Positions 17,615 to 26,119 of a stretch of 41,303 nt of DNA are shown piece after piece. Below the pieces are notes generated by a model, which ran no database searches, was not told the origin of the DNA, and saw only the letters and a program-made list of their open reading frames with translations. The position numbers and the translations under genes were made by a program. Within the stretch, counting starts at the first letter, position 1; every line of letters starts with the position of its first letter. This DNA is from a bacterium (GTDB lineage: Bacteria > Patescibacteriota > Microgenomatia > Curtissbacterales > GWA2-41-24): contig JAKALT010000009.1 in NCBI GenBank assembly GCA_021813125.1, forward strand, positions 1 through 41,303, given 5' to 3'.

Positions 17615-18247
17615 TCATATTAAACTTAGCTGTGATGATTGATCATTTTTGCTCGTGGATTGTTCCTCAATTGTAGAAACGTCGTCAGAAAGTGCCTTTT
17701 TTATTAGCTGAAAATCACCCTTTATTGTAGAAAGTATTGCAGTGCTTCTTAGTGCCGCTGCCGGATGATACATTGGCATCACAACCTGTTTTTTACCGTT
17801 CCAGTCCACTTTAAAAACCTTACCATGGACGGCAGAAATCCGCGCTTCCGGTAAAAACTTGTTCATTGAAAAACGCCCCAAAGTAACGATTATTTTTGGT
17901 TTAATTATTTTTATCTCCTCGTCTACATATGGGGCAAAAGCGGCAATTTCGTCCGGCTCCGGATCTCTGTTTGCCGGCGGCCGAAACCTCACTACATTGG
18001 AAATATAAACCTCGGAACGCCTAAAACCGATACTTTCTATGAGCTGATCCAAAAGTTTCCCGGCTTGGCCCACGAAAGGTCTGCCTTCCCTGTCTTCATA
18101 ATATCCGGGTGCTTCTCCCAAAAAATAAAGCTGGGTGTCGGGATTGCCTTCACCAAACACAAGCTGGGTTGCGCCGGTTCTCAAAGGAAGAGTTTTATTC
18201 TCTTCCATTCGTTGTTTGAGATTATTTAGAAGTTCTTGCTTTGGCAC
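17615..18247 (-). CDS. Family 4-like uracil-DNA glycosylase lacking Fe-S cysteines
   Basis: LVFGEGNPDTQLYFLGEAPGYYEDREGRPFVGQAGKLLDQLI...YISNVVRFRPPANRDPEPDEIAAFAP...YHPAAALRS; C-terminal QLSLI. Confidence 0.9.
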   Translation of the reverse strand: MPKQELLNNLKQRMEENKTLPLRTGATQLVFGEGNPDTQLYFLGEAPGYYEDREGRPFVGQAGKLLDQLIESIGFRRSEVYISNVVRFRPPANRDPEPDEIAAFAPYVDEEIKIIKPKIIVTLGRFSMNKFLPEARISAVHGKVFKVDWNGKKQVVMPMYHPAAALRSTAILSTIKGDFQLIKKALSDDVSTIEEQSTSKNDQSSQLSLI

Positions 18248-18276
18248 ACACCAATTCTACCACTTGAAAACCGGGA

Positions 18277-19476
18277 CTACCCAAGCTTATCCAAAAACAA
18301 TAAAAACACCGCATTTGTCCAGCCAAAACCCGAGGGTGTTGGATATCTATCCGGCACTCCAACGTGGCCATGAACAACATCATACTTTTCCCACAAAAAG
18401 CCTGTTTCACGAAAAACTTTAACTACTAGATGAAGCCATTTTTCAACAATTCTCAAAGCTAAATGGTCATACCCGTTCCTCAAAAGGCCATCTACAGTCC
18501 ACATTTGCATCGGCGCCCAACCGTTAGGCCAGTCCCACTGAAAATTTTCAACAAACGGAACACCTTGGACTATTCCGTACTTTTGCTGCAAAGTCCGCTC
18601 CACAACTCCTGATACCTGTTCGGCCTGCTTTTCCGTAGCTATTCCGAAAGTAAGCGGAAACACCCCAGCCACAGTCACTAAATGGCTCCTCCTTTTCTTA
18701 ACCCAGTCATAATCGAAAAAATAGCCTTCTCGCTTGTCCCACATCAGCTTGTTTATTGTCTCAACCCTTTCAGCAGCCAGCAATTTATACTTCTTGCTCT
18801 TTTTCAAAGATCCTAAAATTTCCCAGGCTCGCGCTAAATCTTCTTCATATTTGAAAAGCAGGCAGTTCAAATCAACAGGTAAAATATTCAAACACTTACC
18901 CATAAATCTCGATGTCATATCCCATCCCGATTCAATCTCGGCCAGACTGTCAACTGCGTTGATATCGTAATATCTGGAAAGCCCTTTGTAGACGTGGCGG
19001 AAATTCCTTAAATGGATCTTCCCCATCCAAACATCTTGGTATTCCGCTTCAACTAATTTAATTGCATTGCTAAACCACTTTTTATCGCCCGTTTTTTCCC
19101 AAACCAGAAAAACCATATTGGAAAGAAGCGGCGGCTGCGAACGTGAAAGGAAATAATAGCGCGAACCATTCGGGATAATCCCAAAACGTTTGACCAGATA
19201 CAAAAGGTTATCTACCATCCCAATTGCAACCTTTGTATATTTCGGATGATTTATAAGCGCCCGTACAATCGGATAACTGTCCCAATAATACTGTTCCTGA
19301 AAAACATCACCATCCGCAGGCACAATGTAGGGGTTTGGAAGGCCAATTAAACTGCGTAAGTCCTCTTTATGCTCACGAATTAACTTCGGCCAGTAATCTT
19401 CGATATACTTTAAAACGGAATTTAAATCTTTCTCGCTTACCCGAATCTGCTTGGCAAGTTTTTCAAGATCCATCAA
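18277..19476 (-). CDS. GH37 trehalase family protein
   Basis: FQEQYYWDSYPIVRALI, IPNGSRYYFLSRSQPPLLS, FQWDWPNGWAPMQMW. Confidence 0.9.
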   Translation of the reverse strand: MMDLEKLAKQIRVSEKDLNSVLKYIEDYWPKLIREHKEDLRSLIGLPNPYIVPADGDVFQEQYYWDSYPIVRALINHPKYTKVAIGMVDNLLYLVKRFGIIPNGSRYYFLSRSQPPLLSNMVFLVWEKTGDKKWFSNAIKLVEAEYQDVWMGKIHLRNFRHVYKGLSRYYDINAVDSLAEIESGWDMTSRFMGKCLNILPVDLNCLLFKYEEDLARAWEILGSLKKSKKYKLLAAERVETINKLMWDKREGYFFDYDWVKKRRSHLVTVAGVFPLTFGIATEKQAEQVSGVVERTLQQKYGIVQGVPFVENFQWDWPNGWAPMQMWTVDGLLRNGYDHLALRIVEKWLHLVVKVFRETGFLWEKYDVVHGHVGVPDRYPTPSGFGWTNAVFLLFLDKLG

Positions 19477-19513
19477 CCTTATTTAAGAGGACTTCACAAG
19501 AAGCTACAAGGGG

Positions 19514-20116
19514 CTAAATTTGCGAAAAGAGAATGCTGTGTTCTCTATATGTGAATTGATATCCTGATTCCTGTCTGGCTTCTGCAAAACGCTTAAGAAA
19601 GTCAACCTGAGTGTCAGTCAATTCACAGACCGGAACAATAAAACCCCAATCACTCATCGCTGGAACTGCAAAACCTTCGCCTAGTTCTTCACCATGGCCA
19701 ATAATAGTACAAAAAGCTCTAATCAACTTAACATGAACTGCCTGAGCTCTTGGAAAACCTCTGTGAGGATTGATAGGGTCTATTACCCCTACCCATCCAT
19801 TATCTTCAATATGTCTTTTAACGAGACTAGAAGTATCATCAGCCTCAAAAAACATGGAACCACAATTAACGTAATAAATTCCACCTCCCAATAAGTGGTC
19901 TTGATGGAAATGTTGACTTTCCACCGTGTACCCAGCTTGATAAACTAGCGGCCCAAATCGTTCCCGACACGCATCACATCGTCTATTAGAGTCTACCAAC
20001 GGAGAAACAAATACTGGTGATTCTGTTTCCACACCTCTGTAAGTTGCAAGTTCAGGACTCATCAATTTTAGTAATTTGACTGGTCCCTCAAGCTCAGGAC
20101 TATTAATTCTTTCCAT
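19514..20116 (-). CDS. Hypothetical protein
   Basis: 200-aa ORF with RRCDACRERFG motif; no family recognised. Confidence 0.7.
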   Translation of the reverse strand: MERINSPELEGPVKLLKLMSPELATYRGVETESPVFVSPLVDSNRRCDACRERFGPLVYQAGYTVESQHFHQDHLLGGGIYYVNCGSMFFEADDTSSLVKRHIEDNGWVGVIDPINPHRGFPRAQAVHVKLIRAFCTIIGHGEELGEGFAVPAMSDWGFIVPVCELTDTQVDFLKRFAEARQESGYQFTYREHSILFSQI

Positions 20117-20181
20117 AAAAATGGTATTTTAATAAATTCACCGTGAATTATCAAAATGCGAAGGCTCAATTGACTGAAAAA

Positions 20182-20275
20182 CTATCTTTTCTTATACTGG
20201 TTTGCAAATAATCTTTTTATCTCCTCAACCGTCGTTGCATCTTCAGCTCGTTTTAGGCCCGCAGCCCTGAATGAA
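20182..20275 (-). pseudogene. Remnant of ligase 3' end (copy C2)
   Basis: Minus strand encodes SFRAAGLKRAEDATTVEEIKRLFANQYKKR*, cf. ligase KFREADKRPEDSTTVDEIKKLYELQYKRK*. Confidence 0.85.
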
Positions 20276-20370
20276 ATCGAAGGACACAACATTATTTAAG
20301 AAGTATTTCCCCGAAGCATCAAGAGGCTAAATTTAGTAGAAAAGACTTAATGTCTATCCTAACTTCGATT

Positions 20371-21462
20371 TTATTCAGGTTTCCAGGCGATCCATTGGTC
20401 TTTCATCGAAGCTACCACTATCGCTCCATCAAAAGACGCTGTAGTATCTTGCTGAAAACCATTTGGCAAATGGGATCGCTGTCCAAGTTGTAGATTAAAT
20501 ATTTTTTTATCACCAGGCAATATTCCTATATTATTAAGCGGGTATCTTCCAACAGAAACATTACCATCCTTGAAATAAACAATTACGGAAACTTTAGTAT
20601 CAAATGGAACAACCAATTCTGATTGCCCAAGATTTTCAAAACTAAAGTTTATATTTTGATATTCTGTATCGTATGGTTTCTCAATGGTTTCTCCGGCAAA
20701 AGCCAACGAGCCGAAGCCTGGGACAACAAGTGGTTCATTTATTTTTTTATATATAATCTCTGGTACTAGCTTAAAGTCTTTGGTAATTGCTCCGCGTTCT
20801 ACACGGGTTTTTTTACCTGCACTAATATCTTTACTTAAAAGTTGATAATTCTCTCCTGCTTCAGTCGGAATACTTGCTGTAATGCCAACAGGCAGTGCAA
20901 AACCGGGTGGCAAAACTGCCCCGTTAAAACCGTACCACTCATCATAATAAAAATAGTAGGCAAGTTCTTCACCATTTACTAAAAGGTCTTCACCAGTTAA
21001 AAGCGGATATTTTCTTGTTTCGCGTTCCCCTTGATTCGTATTTACTACTATTGGTAAATCCCAAAGACTTTTAGATGTAACGCGAGTCAATTTATCAGAA
21101 TTGTTTCTAATAGCCGTCCAGATAGAGACGAATTTTTCAGGATAATAGGTATACTGACCACTAGGGGTGGGTAAAGTAGGTACTACTGGTTTGCTACCCT
21201 GTTCCGAAACCCTTTCCGCCCATTTCAAAGGAAAGACTTGAAAGTCCCCAACTTCAATTAAAGCTTCTCCAACGGTTACTGGTTCTAGCGTAGGCGTAAC
21301 ATCTACTACAGGTACTGTCTGGGTATCAGTCGATCTGGGCTTAGCTTTTCCTGCGCAACCTAACGCACTAAAACCTACAGCTATAGCAACAGCAGCTTTT
21401 GGTGTTCCTTTTAGGATATCTCTTCTGCTTAAACGCCTGTTGAATAAATCTGGACTTGCCAT
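20371..21462 (-). CDS. Hypothetical exported protein with twin-arginine signal and possible lipobox
   Basis: N-terminus NRRLSRRDILKGTPKAAVAIAVGFSALGCAGK. Confidence 0.7.
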   Translation of the reverse strand: MASPDLFNRRLSRRDILKGTPKAAVAIAVGFSALGCAGKAKPRSTDTQTVPVVDVTPTLEPVTVGEALIEVGDFQVFPLKWAERVSEQGSKPVVPTLPTPSGQYTYYPEKFVSIWTAIRNNSDKLTRVTSKSLWDLPIVVNTNQGERETRKYPLLTGEDLLVNGEELAYYFYYDEWYGFNGAVLPPGFALPVGITASIPTEAGENYQLLSKDISAGKKTRVERGAITKDFKLVPEIIYKKINEPLVVPGFGSLAFAGETIEKPYDTEYQNINFSFENLGQSELVVPFDTKVSVIVYFKDGNVSVGRYPLNNIGILPGDKKIFNLQLGQRSHLPNGFQQDTTASFDGAIVVASMKDQWIAWKPE

Positions 21463-21531
21463 AAGGGACGAATTATATCACAAGACTTATAGTTATTTAA
21501 ACGTAACAATTTATTGAGTGGGTGTCCCTGA

Positions 21532-22098
21532 TTACGAAGATGCAGCGTCTTGTATATTTTTTCTTCGATTTACCCTATCCTGTACAGCTGTTGCAATTTC
21601 AACTAAAAGAGATTTATTATCGCCAGCCAAAGTTATTAATTGCTGTGTTGTCTCTGCGTCGTTTTCTATACCATTCTCGGATAATGTATCCGCTGTGCTG
21701 ATTAATGTTTGCCAATCCCTTAACTTTATAGCACCCTGTTTCCAACCTAAAAGGTAGGCAGTTAAATTTTCTGCTGCTATTTTTGGTTCAACAATATCTG
21801 GAAACTGTTTTTGTGCCTTTTCCAATTCTACTTCTGCTGCGTCCGGCAACGAATGCAACTCTTTAAAATGGACAGGTATATTGCTAGCACCCAAAGGAAT
21901 CACCGCTTTTCTCCTGCCTGGCATTTCTTTAGTTAATAATTCGTAGTCTTGCTGGCCCTGCCTAGTGATAGATTGAAGTCTCTCCAAACGTTGCTGTTTT
22001 TCTCTTGAGTGTTCGTCAATATCGCTTTGGGTAATGCCGAATTTTTGCTGAATATCAGCATCTATTCGTGGCTGTCCTGTAGGTATCTCAGTATCCAT
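21532..22098 (-). CDS. Hypothetical protein
   Basis: 188-aa ORF with helical, charged composition. Confidence 0.65.
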   Translation of the reverse strand: MDTEIPTGQPRIDADIQQKFGITQSDIDEHSREKQQRLERLQSITRQGQQDYELLTKEMPGRRKAVIPLGASNIPVHFKELHSLPDAAEVELEKAQKQFPDIVEPKIAAENLTAYLLGWKQGAIKLRDWQTLISTADTLSENGIENDAETTQQLITLAGDNKSLLVEIATAVQDRVNRRKNIQDAASS

Positions 22099-22206
22099 AA
22101 TAAATTTAATTTAATAATACCATACGTTTTTAAGAGTTTGTGATATACCCTATGTGTATACATCAAGAAAAAAATTCATTTTTTCTTTAGCTTGCACAAA
22201 AAGAAT

Positions 22207-22264
22207 TTATTTCTTTTTATACTGATTCGCAAATAATTTCTTGATTTCTTCAACCGTCGTCGCA
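22207..22264 (-). pseudogene. Remnant of ligase 3' end (copy C1)
   Basis: Minus strand encodes ATTVEEIKKLFANQYKKK*. Confidence 0.85.
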
Positions 22265-22265
22265 C

Positions 22266-22330
22266 TTGCCCTCCGAAGCTTTCTTGACCTCTATAGCTTT
22301 AGCGTCGGAGATAGCGAAGGAGGGTCTTCT
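22266..22330. repeat. Palindromic/REP-like element at ligase stop
   Basis: CCCTCCGAAGCT ... AGCGAAGGAGGG imperfect inverted repeat, located between the true ligase stop and remnant C1. Confidence 0.55.
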
Positions 22331-22333
22331 GCA

Positions 22334-25183
22334 CTACTTACGCTTATACTGCAACTCATATAATTTTTTGATTTCATCGACAGTTGTAGAATCTTCAGGT
22401 CTCTTGTCGGCTTCCCGAAATTTGACTAAGCGCGGAAACCTTAGCGCGTATCCTATTCCATCTACTTCGCCAGCCGTATGGATTGGCGATTTGGTAATTT
22501 CGTCTGCGTAAATTTCCAGAATTTCTTTCGGTTCCACCCAATAACTCGGCTCGATTTTAGACTTAACTCTCGCCGGTTTTTTGTCTAGCCTCAACTTTTT
22601 GCCGATTTCATGCACCTTTCTAAACTCTTCGTCCGTCAAACCCGTCCCGACTCTACTAATTGTCTCAAAAACATCATCTTTGTCGTTATAAATCCCAACT
22701 AGTAGTCCTCCAACCCCAAACTCCGTCCTCTTACCGCGCCCGGTATAGATTCCCAATAAAACGCAGTCCACCGTATCTGCCAAATCCCCACTACTTGCCC
22801 GCTTAAACTTAATCCAATGGAATCCCCGCCCGCCCGCTTTATACGGCGCGTCCAGTTTTTTAATCATCAAACCTTCCAGTCCGTCCGAAATCGCCTTACT
22901 GAAAAACTCTTGGATTTCTTTAGCTGTAGATATTATTCTCTGCTCCGCAATTCGGATTGTCTGATTGTTTTTAGAAACTATTTTTTCCAGTAGTTTTCTC
23001 CGCTCAACTTCTGTCTTTCCGGTTATATCCTCTCCGTCCAAATACAAAATATCAAAAGCAAAACAAACCAGAGGCAATGCTTTTGCAGTCTCTTCTATTT
23101 TATATTTGCGCCGGCGTTTTGTTGTCTCCTGAAACGGCAAAAATTCCTCAGTTTCAGGATTGTAAGCAATTGCTTCCCCTTCCATAATTACACTCTTTGC
23201 CTTAACTTCCTTCAAAACTCCTTCTGCCAAATCCGGAAAAGAATGCGTCATATCCTCAAGGTTGCGGGAGAATATTCGAACGTCTTTTTTTGTCATTCTG
23301 GCTTGTCCAGAATCTTTTCCCTTGATAGATTCTGGAGTCGCTTCGCTCCCCAGAATGACATGCGAAGAACCCGCGATGCCTTTTCTATCCAAGTGGATTT
23401 GACAATTATGCAAACATATAAGGGGCAAGCAATAACTTTCATCACCATCAACCTGGAAATTATAAACAATGGTTCTAGGATCGCTTTTTTTAATTTCCTC
23501 GCAATGTAAAATCCTGACTTTCCACACACCACCCTCAAAAACCATATCCCGGTTTGTTCCGGGCACAATAACCTCAAAGTAAGTTTTTCCGGAAATTCTG
23601 ACCCTTCTTAAACCCAAAGCCTTACCCATTTTCAATGCAATTAACTGGACCAAAGTAGCCAAATCAGCTTCCTTCGTCGTAATTTTAAAACCTCCTCCAT
23701 TCCTTGGTGTTCCGTCAGATTCAATCCAACCTTTTAGGAAAGAATCAAAATTATCCCTCGAAATATTCACGAACCAATCAGGAATACCCTTACCTTTCCA
23801 CTCGATTCGAAAATTTGTACTCAACCAATCTTTTAATGGCTCATCCCTAAAGTAAATATTAAGGCCGCCGTTATGTGTGTAACTGGAAACATTAACAATT
23901 CCTAATTCTCTCTTTATAAAATCAGAGTAATCACTAGCTAGTTTTTTCTCAGTTCTTGCATTAAAAGTTAACCCCACCCTTTGAGTATTATGGAATTCAT
24001 TCGTATAACCGTCGCCTACCCAAAAACCCAAAAACTCATACATTCTCCTATTCATTGCGATTGTTTTACTATAGCCACTAGAATTTTTTAGTGTGAGGTG
24101 TGGATTGGGAACCTTAGATGAACTTTCTAGCTTTGGAGACGGAAAAACCAACCAATCATCTTTTTTTACATCTTCAATATTAATCCACAGCTTGTTGTTT
24201 TGGCGGCTAATTAAAACTGGATGGCCTTCTGTTACCTTAAATTCGCTACCCAGATACGATTGTATCTTAAATAACTTTTCATCCTTGTCAATTACACGCT
24301 TGTTCTTTGCGATAATCCGCCTAAAATTACCTTTGTGTGTTAAAACGTTATCGCCAACATTAACATCTCGCGCCGAAACTATACCCTTCCCTTTAATATA
24401 AAGAGGTGAATAGCCAGAAATACAACGAAATCCGTCAAATTTCGGCTCTGCCGCAAATTTGTCGCCCATTCTCTTTACAACCTCATCCGCATTCGGCATC
24501 CGCTCTGCAAGAGCCGGCCGAACAGGTTTGCCGACAATTAATTTAATAGTAGATAACCCTTTTTCACCGTGCTTGAAAAACTCCTCGGCGACATAACCAA
24601 GATCAGAAGTTTTGTTATAGGCGTCCTCAATTATTGGCCGCAGTTTTTTATCGCCCGTTTTGGCAATGGATAAAGCGTCCATAACCGTCGGGTCACCAAT
24701 TCCAAGCCTTAAAGTTCCAAGTGGAATATTTACAACGTGTTTAACGGAAACTGAATCCAAATCTTTTAATATTTGGGCAAGCGTGGAAATCTTTTTTTCT
24801 ACCGACCCCTCTCCACCAAGATCCGCAATCTTTCGAAGTCCACCAAACACATCGCTAACAGATAAATTCGCAGAAGCTTTATGACTTTTTGCCAGTTCCT
24901 GTGCAACCAACCCAATATTCCCTAAATGACGGTACGATTTAATAACCTCGTCTTTGGTTCTCCCATACGCCTTGGCAATTGCCTGCGCTACCATACTCTC
25001 TGCCATTCCAAGCTCCACAGGCATATAAAACGGCGCCACTCTTCCCTGTATTAGATAACAAATCTTGCCGATTTCCGCGCTGTCCGATTCGCCAAAAAGT
25101 TTTGACAAAATATCAACAAGCTCCAAACGCTTACTCGTTGTCTCCAACTTTTCGTAATATTCCGCTAGTTTGCTAAACTTCAT
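22334..25183 (-). CDS. ATP-dependent DNA ligase (archaeal/LigB-like) with an intein
   Basis: Nucleotidyltransferase motif I EPKFDGFR interrupted and continued as CQIHLDRKG...; VRIFSRNLEDMTHSFPD; EGEAIAYNPETEEFLPFQ; DGLEGLMIKKLDAPYKAGGRGFHWIKFKR. Confidence 0.95.
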   Translation of the reverse strand: MKFSKLAEYYEKLETTSKRLELVDILSKLFGESDSAEIGKICYLIQGRVAPFYMPVELGMAESMVAQAIAKAYGRTKDEVIKSYRHLGNIGLVAQELAKSHKASANLSVSDVFGGLRKIADLGGEGSVEKKISTLAQILKDLDSVSVKHVVNIPLGTLRLGIGDPTVMDALSIAKTGDKKLRPIIEDAYNKTSDLGYVAEEFFKHGEKGLSTIKLIVGKPVRPALAERMPNADEVVKRMGDKFAAEPKFDGFRCISGYSPLYIKGKGIVSARDVNVGDNVLTHKGNFRRIIAKNKRVIDKDEKLFKIQSYLGSEFKVTEGHPVLISRQNNKLWINIEDVKKDDWLVFPSPKLESSSKVPNPHLTLKNSSGYSKTIAMNRRMYEFLGFWVGDGYTNEFHNTQRVGLTFNARTEKKLASDYSDFIKRELGIVNVSSYTHNGGLNIYFRDEPLKDWLSTNFRIEWKGKGIPDWFVNISRDNFDSFLKGWIESDGTPRNGGGFKITTKEADLATLVQLIALKMGKALGLRRVRISGKTYFEVIVPGTNRDMVFEGGVWKVRILHCEEIKKSDPRTIVYNFQVDGDESYCLPLICLHNCQIHLDRKGIAGSSHVILGSEATPESIKGKDSGQARMTKKDVRIFSRNLEDMTHSFPDLAEGVLKEVKAKSVIMEGEAIAYNPETEEFLPFQETTKRRRKYKIEETAKALPLVCFAFDILYLDGEDITGKTEVERRKLLEKIVSKNNQTIRIAEQRIISTAKEIQEFFSKAISDGLEGLMIKKLDAPYKAGGRGFHWIKFKRASSGDLADTVDCVLLGIYTGRGKRTEFGVGGLLVGIYNDKDDVFETISRVGTGLTDEEFRKVHEIGKKLRLDKKPARVKSKIEPSYWVEPKEILEIYADEITKSPIHTAGEVDGIGYALRFPRLVKFREADKRPEDSTTVDEIKKLYELQYKRK
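23291..23360. repeat. 70-bp palindromic element in-frame inside ligase
   Basis: Terminal inverted repeats TGTCATTCTGG (23291-23301) / CCAGAATGACA (23350-23360) with internal ATTCTGG-CTTGT-CCAGAAT and ATTCTGGAGTCGCTTCGCTCCCCAGAAT hairpins. Confidence 0.85.
23405..24424 (-). mobile_element. Intein (340 aa) with LAGLIDADG-type homing endonuclease domain
   Basis: Starts Cys (CISGYSPLYIKG), block B-like GHPVLI, LAGLIDADG-like LGFWVGDGY and LKGWIESDG, ends LHN followed by Cys+1; interrupts KFDGFR|CQIH. Confidence 0.92.
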
Positions 25184-25280
25184 TTTTCCTTCTTAATTCC
25201 TCAACAATTTCCTCATGACTCATTCTTCTTGGCCAATACATATCGCCCGAAGTACCATAAATCGGCACGCTCAGAGCCAT
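25173..25280 (-). CDS. Putative 35-aa small protein overlapping ligase start
   Basis: MALSVPIYGTSGDMYWPRRMSHEEIVEELRRKNEV*; its 3' end is also present in a duplicated remnant (26449-26480). Confidence 0.45.
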   Translation of the reverse strand: MALSVPIYGTSGDMYWPRRMSHEEIVEELRRKNEV

Positions 25281-25282
25281 TT

Positions 25283-25792
25283 TTAAGCACACTTCTCTTG
25301 CATTTTTACTGCTGTCTCAACTAGCTTCTTTGCCTTTATTTTATCCTCAAAATCCTCCAGGTTTGGATCAAATTCGGAATTAAGATCAGGAGGCTTTTTG
25401 TCTAAAATAACCAATGCCCGAATTTGACGCGGTGCTACCCTAAAAGGGACAGTAAACCATTTCAAATTTTCAAAATGTACACTATGTGTTTGTGGTAAGA
25501 CATTTCTTATATCTGTTTCAGACAAATCGGCCATAATTGTAATTCCTTCACTTGGCATCCCCCAAATTTCCTCAGCATTATTTGTAAAATAAACCATTCG
25601 CTCACTTGTTGGGCCATTTGATCCAGTCACAGAAAAACCAGCCCTATCTGCAAACCTTGGAGAGACTAGACCTTTAGATAAAACTTCAGAGAGTTTTTTG
25701 CGATTAATCCAATGGAAATATTCATTGCCATCTTTTATATCAACAAAATCAACAGCTACTGATAGATTTTCTTCCTTTCCTCCCTCATTCAT
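25283..25792 (-). CDS. Hypothetical protein, possible ADP-ribosyltransferase-like fold
   Basis: EYFHWINRKKLSEVLSKGLVSPR...RMVYFTNNAEEIWG...GITIMADLSE...VPFRVAPRQIRALVIL; weak resemblance only. Confidence 0.6.
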   Translation of the reverse strand: MNEGGKEENLSVAVDFVDIKDGNEYFHWINRKKLSEVLSKGLVSPRFADRAGFSVTGSNGPTSERMVYFTNNAEEIWGMPSEGITIMADLSETDIRNVLPQTHSVHFENLKWFTVPFRVAPRQIRALVILDKKPPDLNSEFDPNLEDFEDKIKAKKLVETAVKMQEKCA

Positions 25793-25858
25793 TTCAAAAC
25801 GTACACTGCTCCTTTCGTTGAACCTTTTTTCTTCACCAATTTTTTCTTCTGCAAACCT
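25789..25858 (-). pseudogene. Remnant of fic 3' end
   Basis: Minus strand encodes LQKKKLVKKKGSTKGAVYVLK*, cf. Fic C-terminus DLQKKKLVKKKGSTKGAVYVLR*. Confidence 0.9.
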
Positions 25859-25870
25859 ATTTGGTAAATT

Positions 25871-26119
25871 TCATTCATAATGGGGATTAATATCGATTAT
25901 CTCTATTTCATCAGGACTAGTAAATATAAAGATCGCCCTATACTTTTTATCCAGACGAAAAGAGTAATGACCAACAGCCCTCGGCTCAAGAAGCTCTAGA
26001 TTTAACGAGGGATGTGAAGGATTTTCGACAAGAAACCGAGCCTGTTTCTCGAATTTCTTGACTAAATTCTTTTTTGCTAGATATTTTTGAAGATACTTAT
26101 TTAGCTGTTTTACCCGCAT
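25871..26119 (-). CDS. RelE/ParE-superfamily toxin
   Basis: MRVKQLNKYLQKYLAKKNLVKKFEKQARFLVENPSHPSLNLELL...YSFRLDKKYRAIFIFTSPDEIEIIDINPHYE; immediately downstream of RHH antitoxin; ORF track start 26137 is an alternative. Confidence 0.82.
   Translation of the reverse strand: MRVKQLNKYLQKYLAKKNLVKKFEKQARFLVENPSHPSLNLELLEPRAVGHYSFRLDKKYRAIFIFTSPDEIEIIDINPHYE

Noticed and set aside
23243-23577. ORFs 23243-23509 (+) and 23293-23577 (-) overlapping the ligase/intein
   Set aside because: Out-of-frame overlaps with the ligase coding sequence, no recognisable domains.
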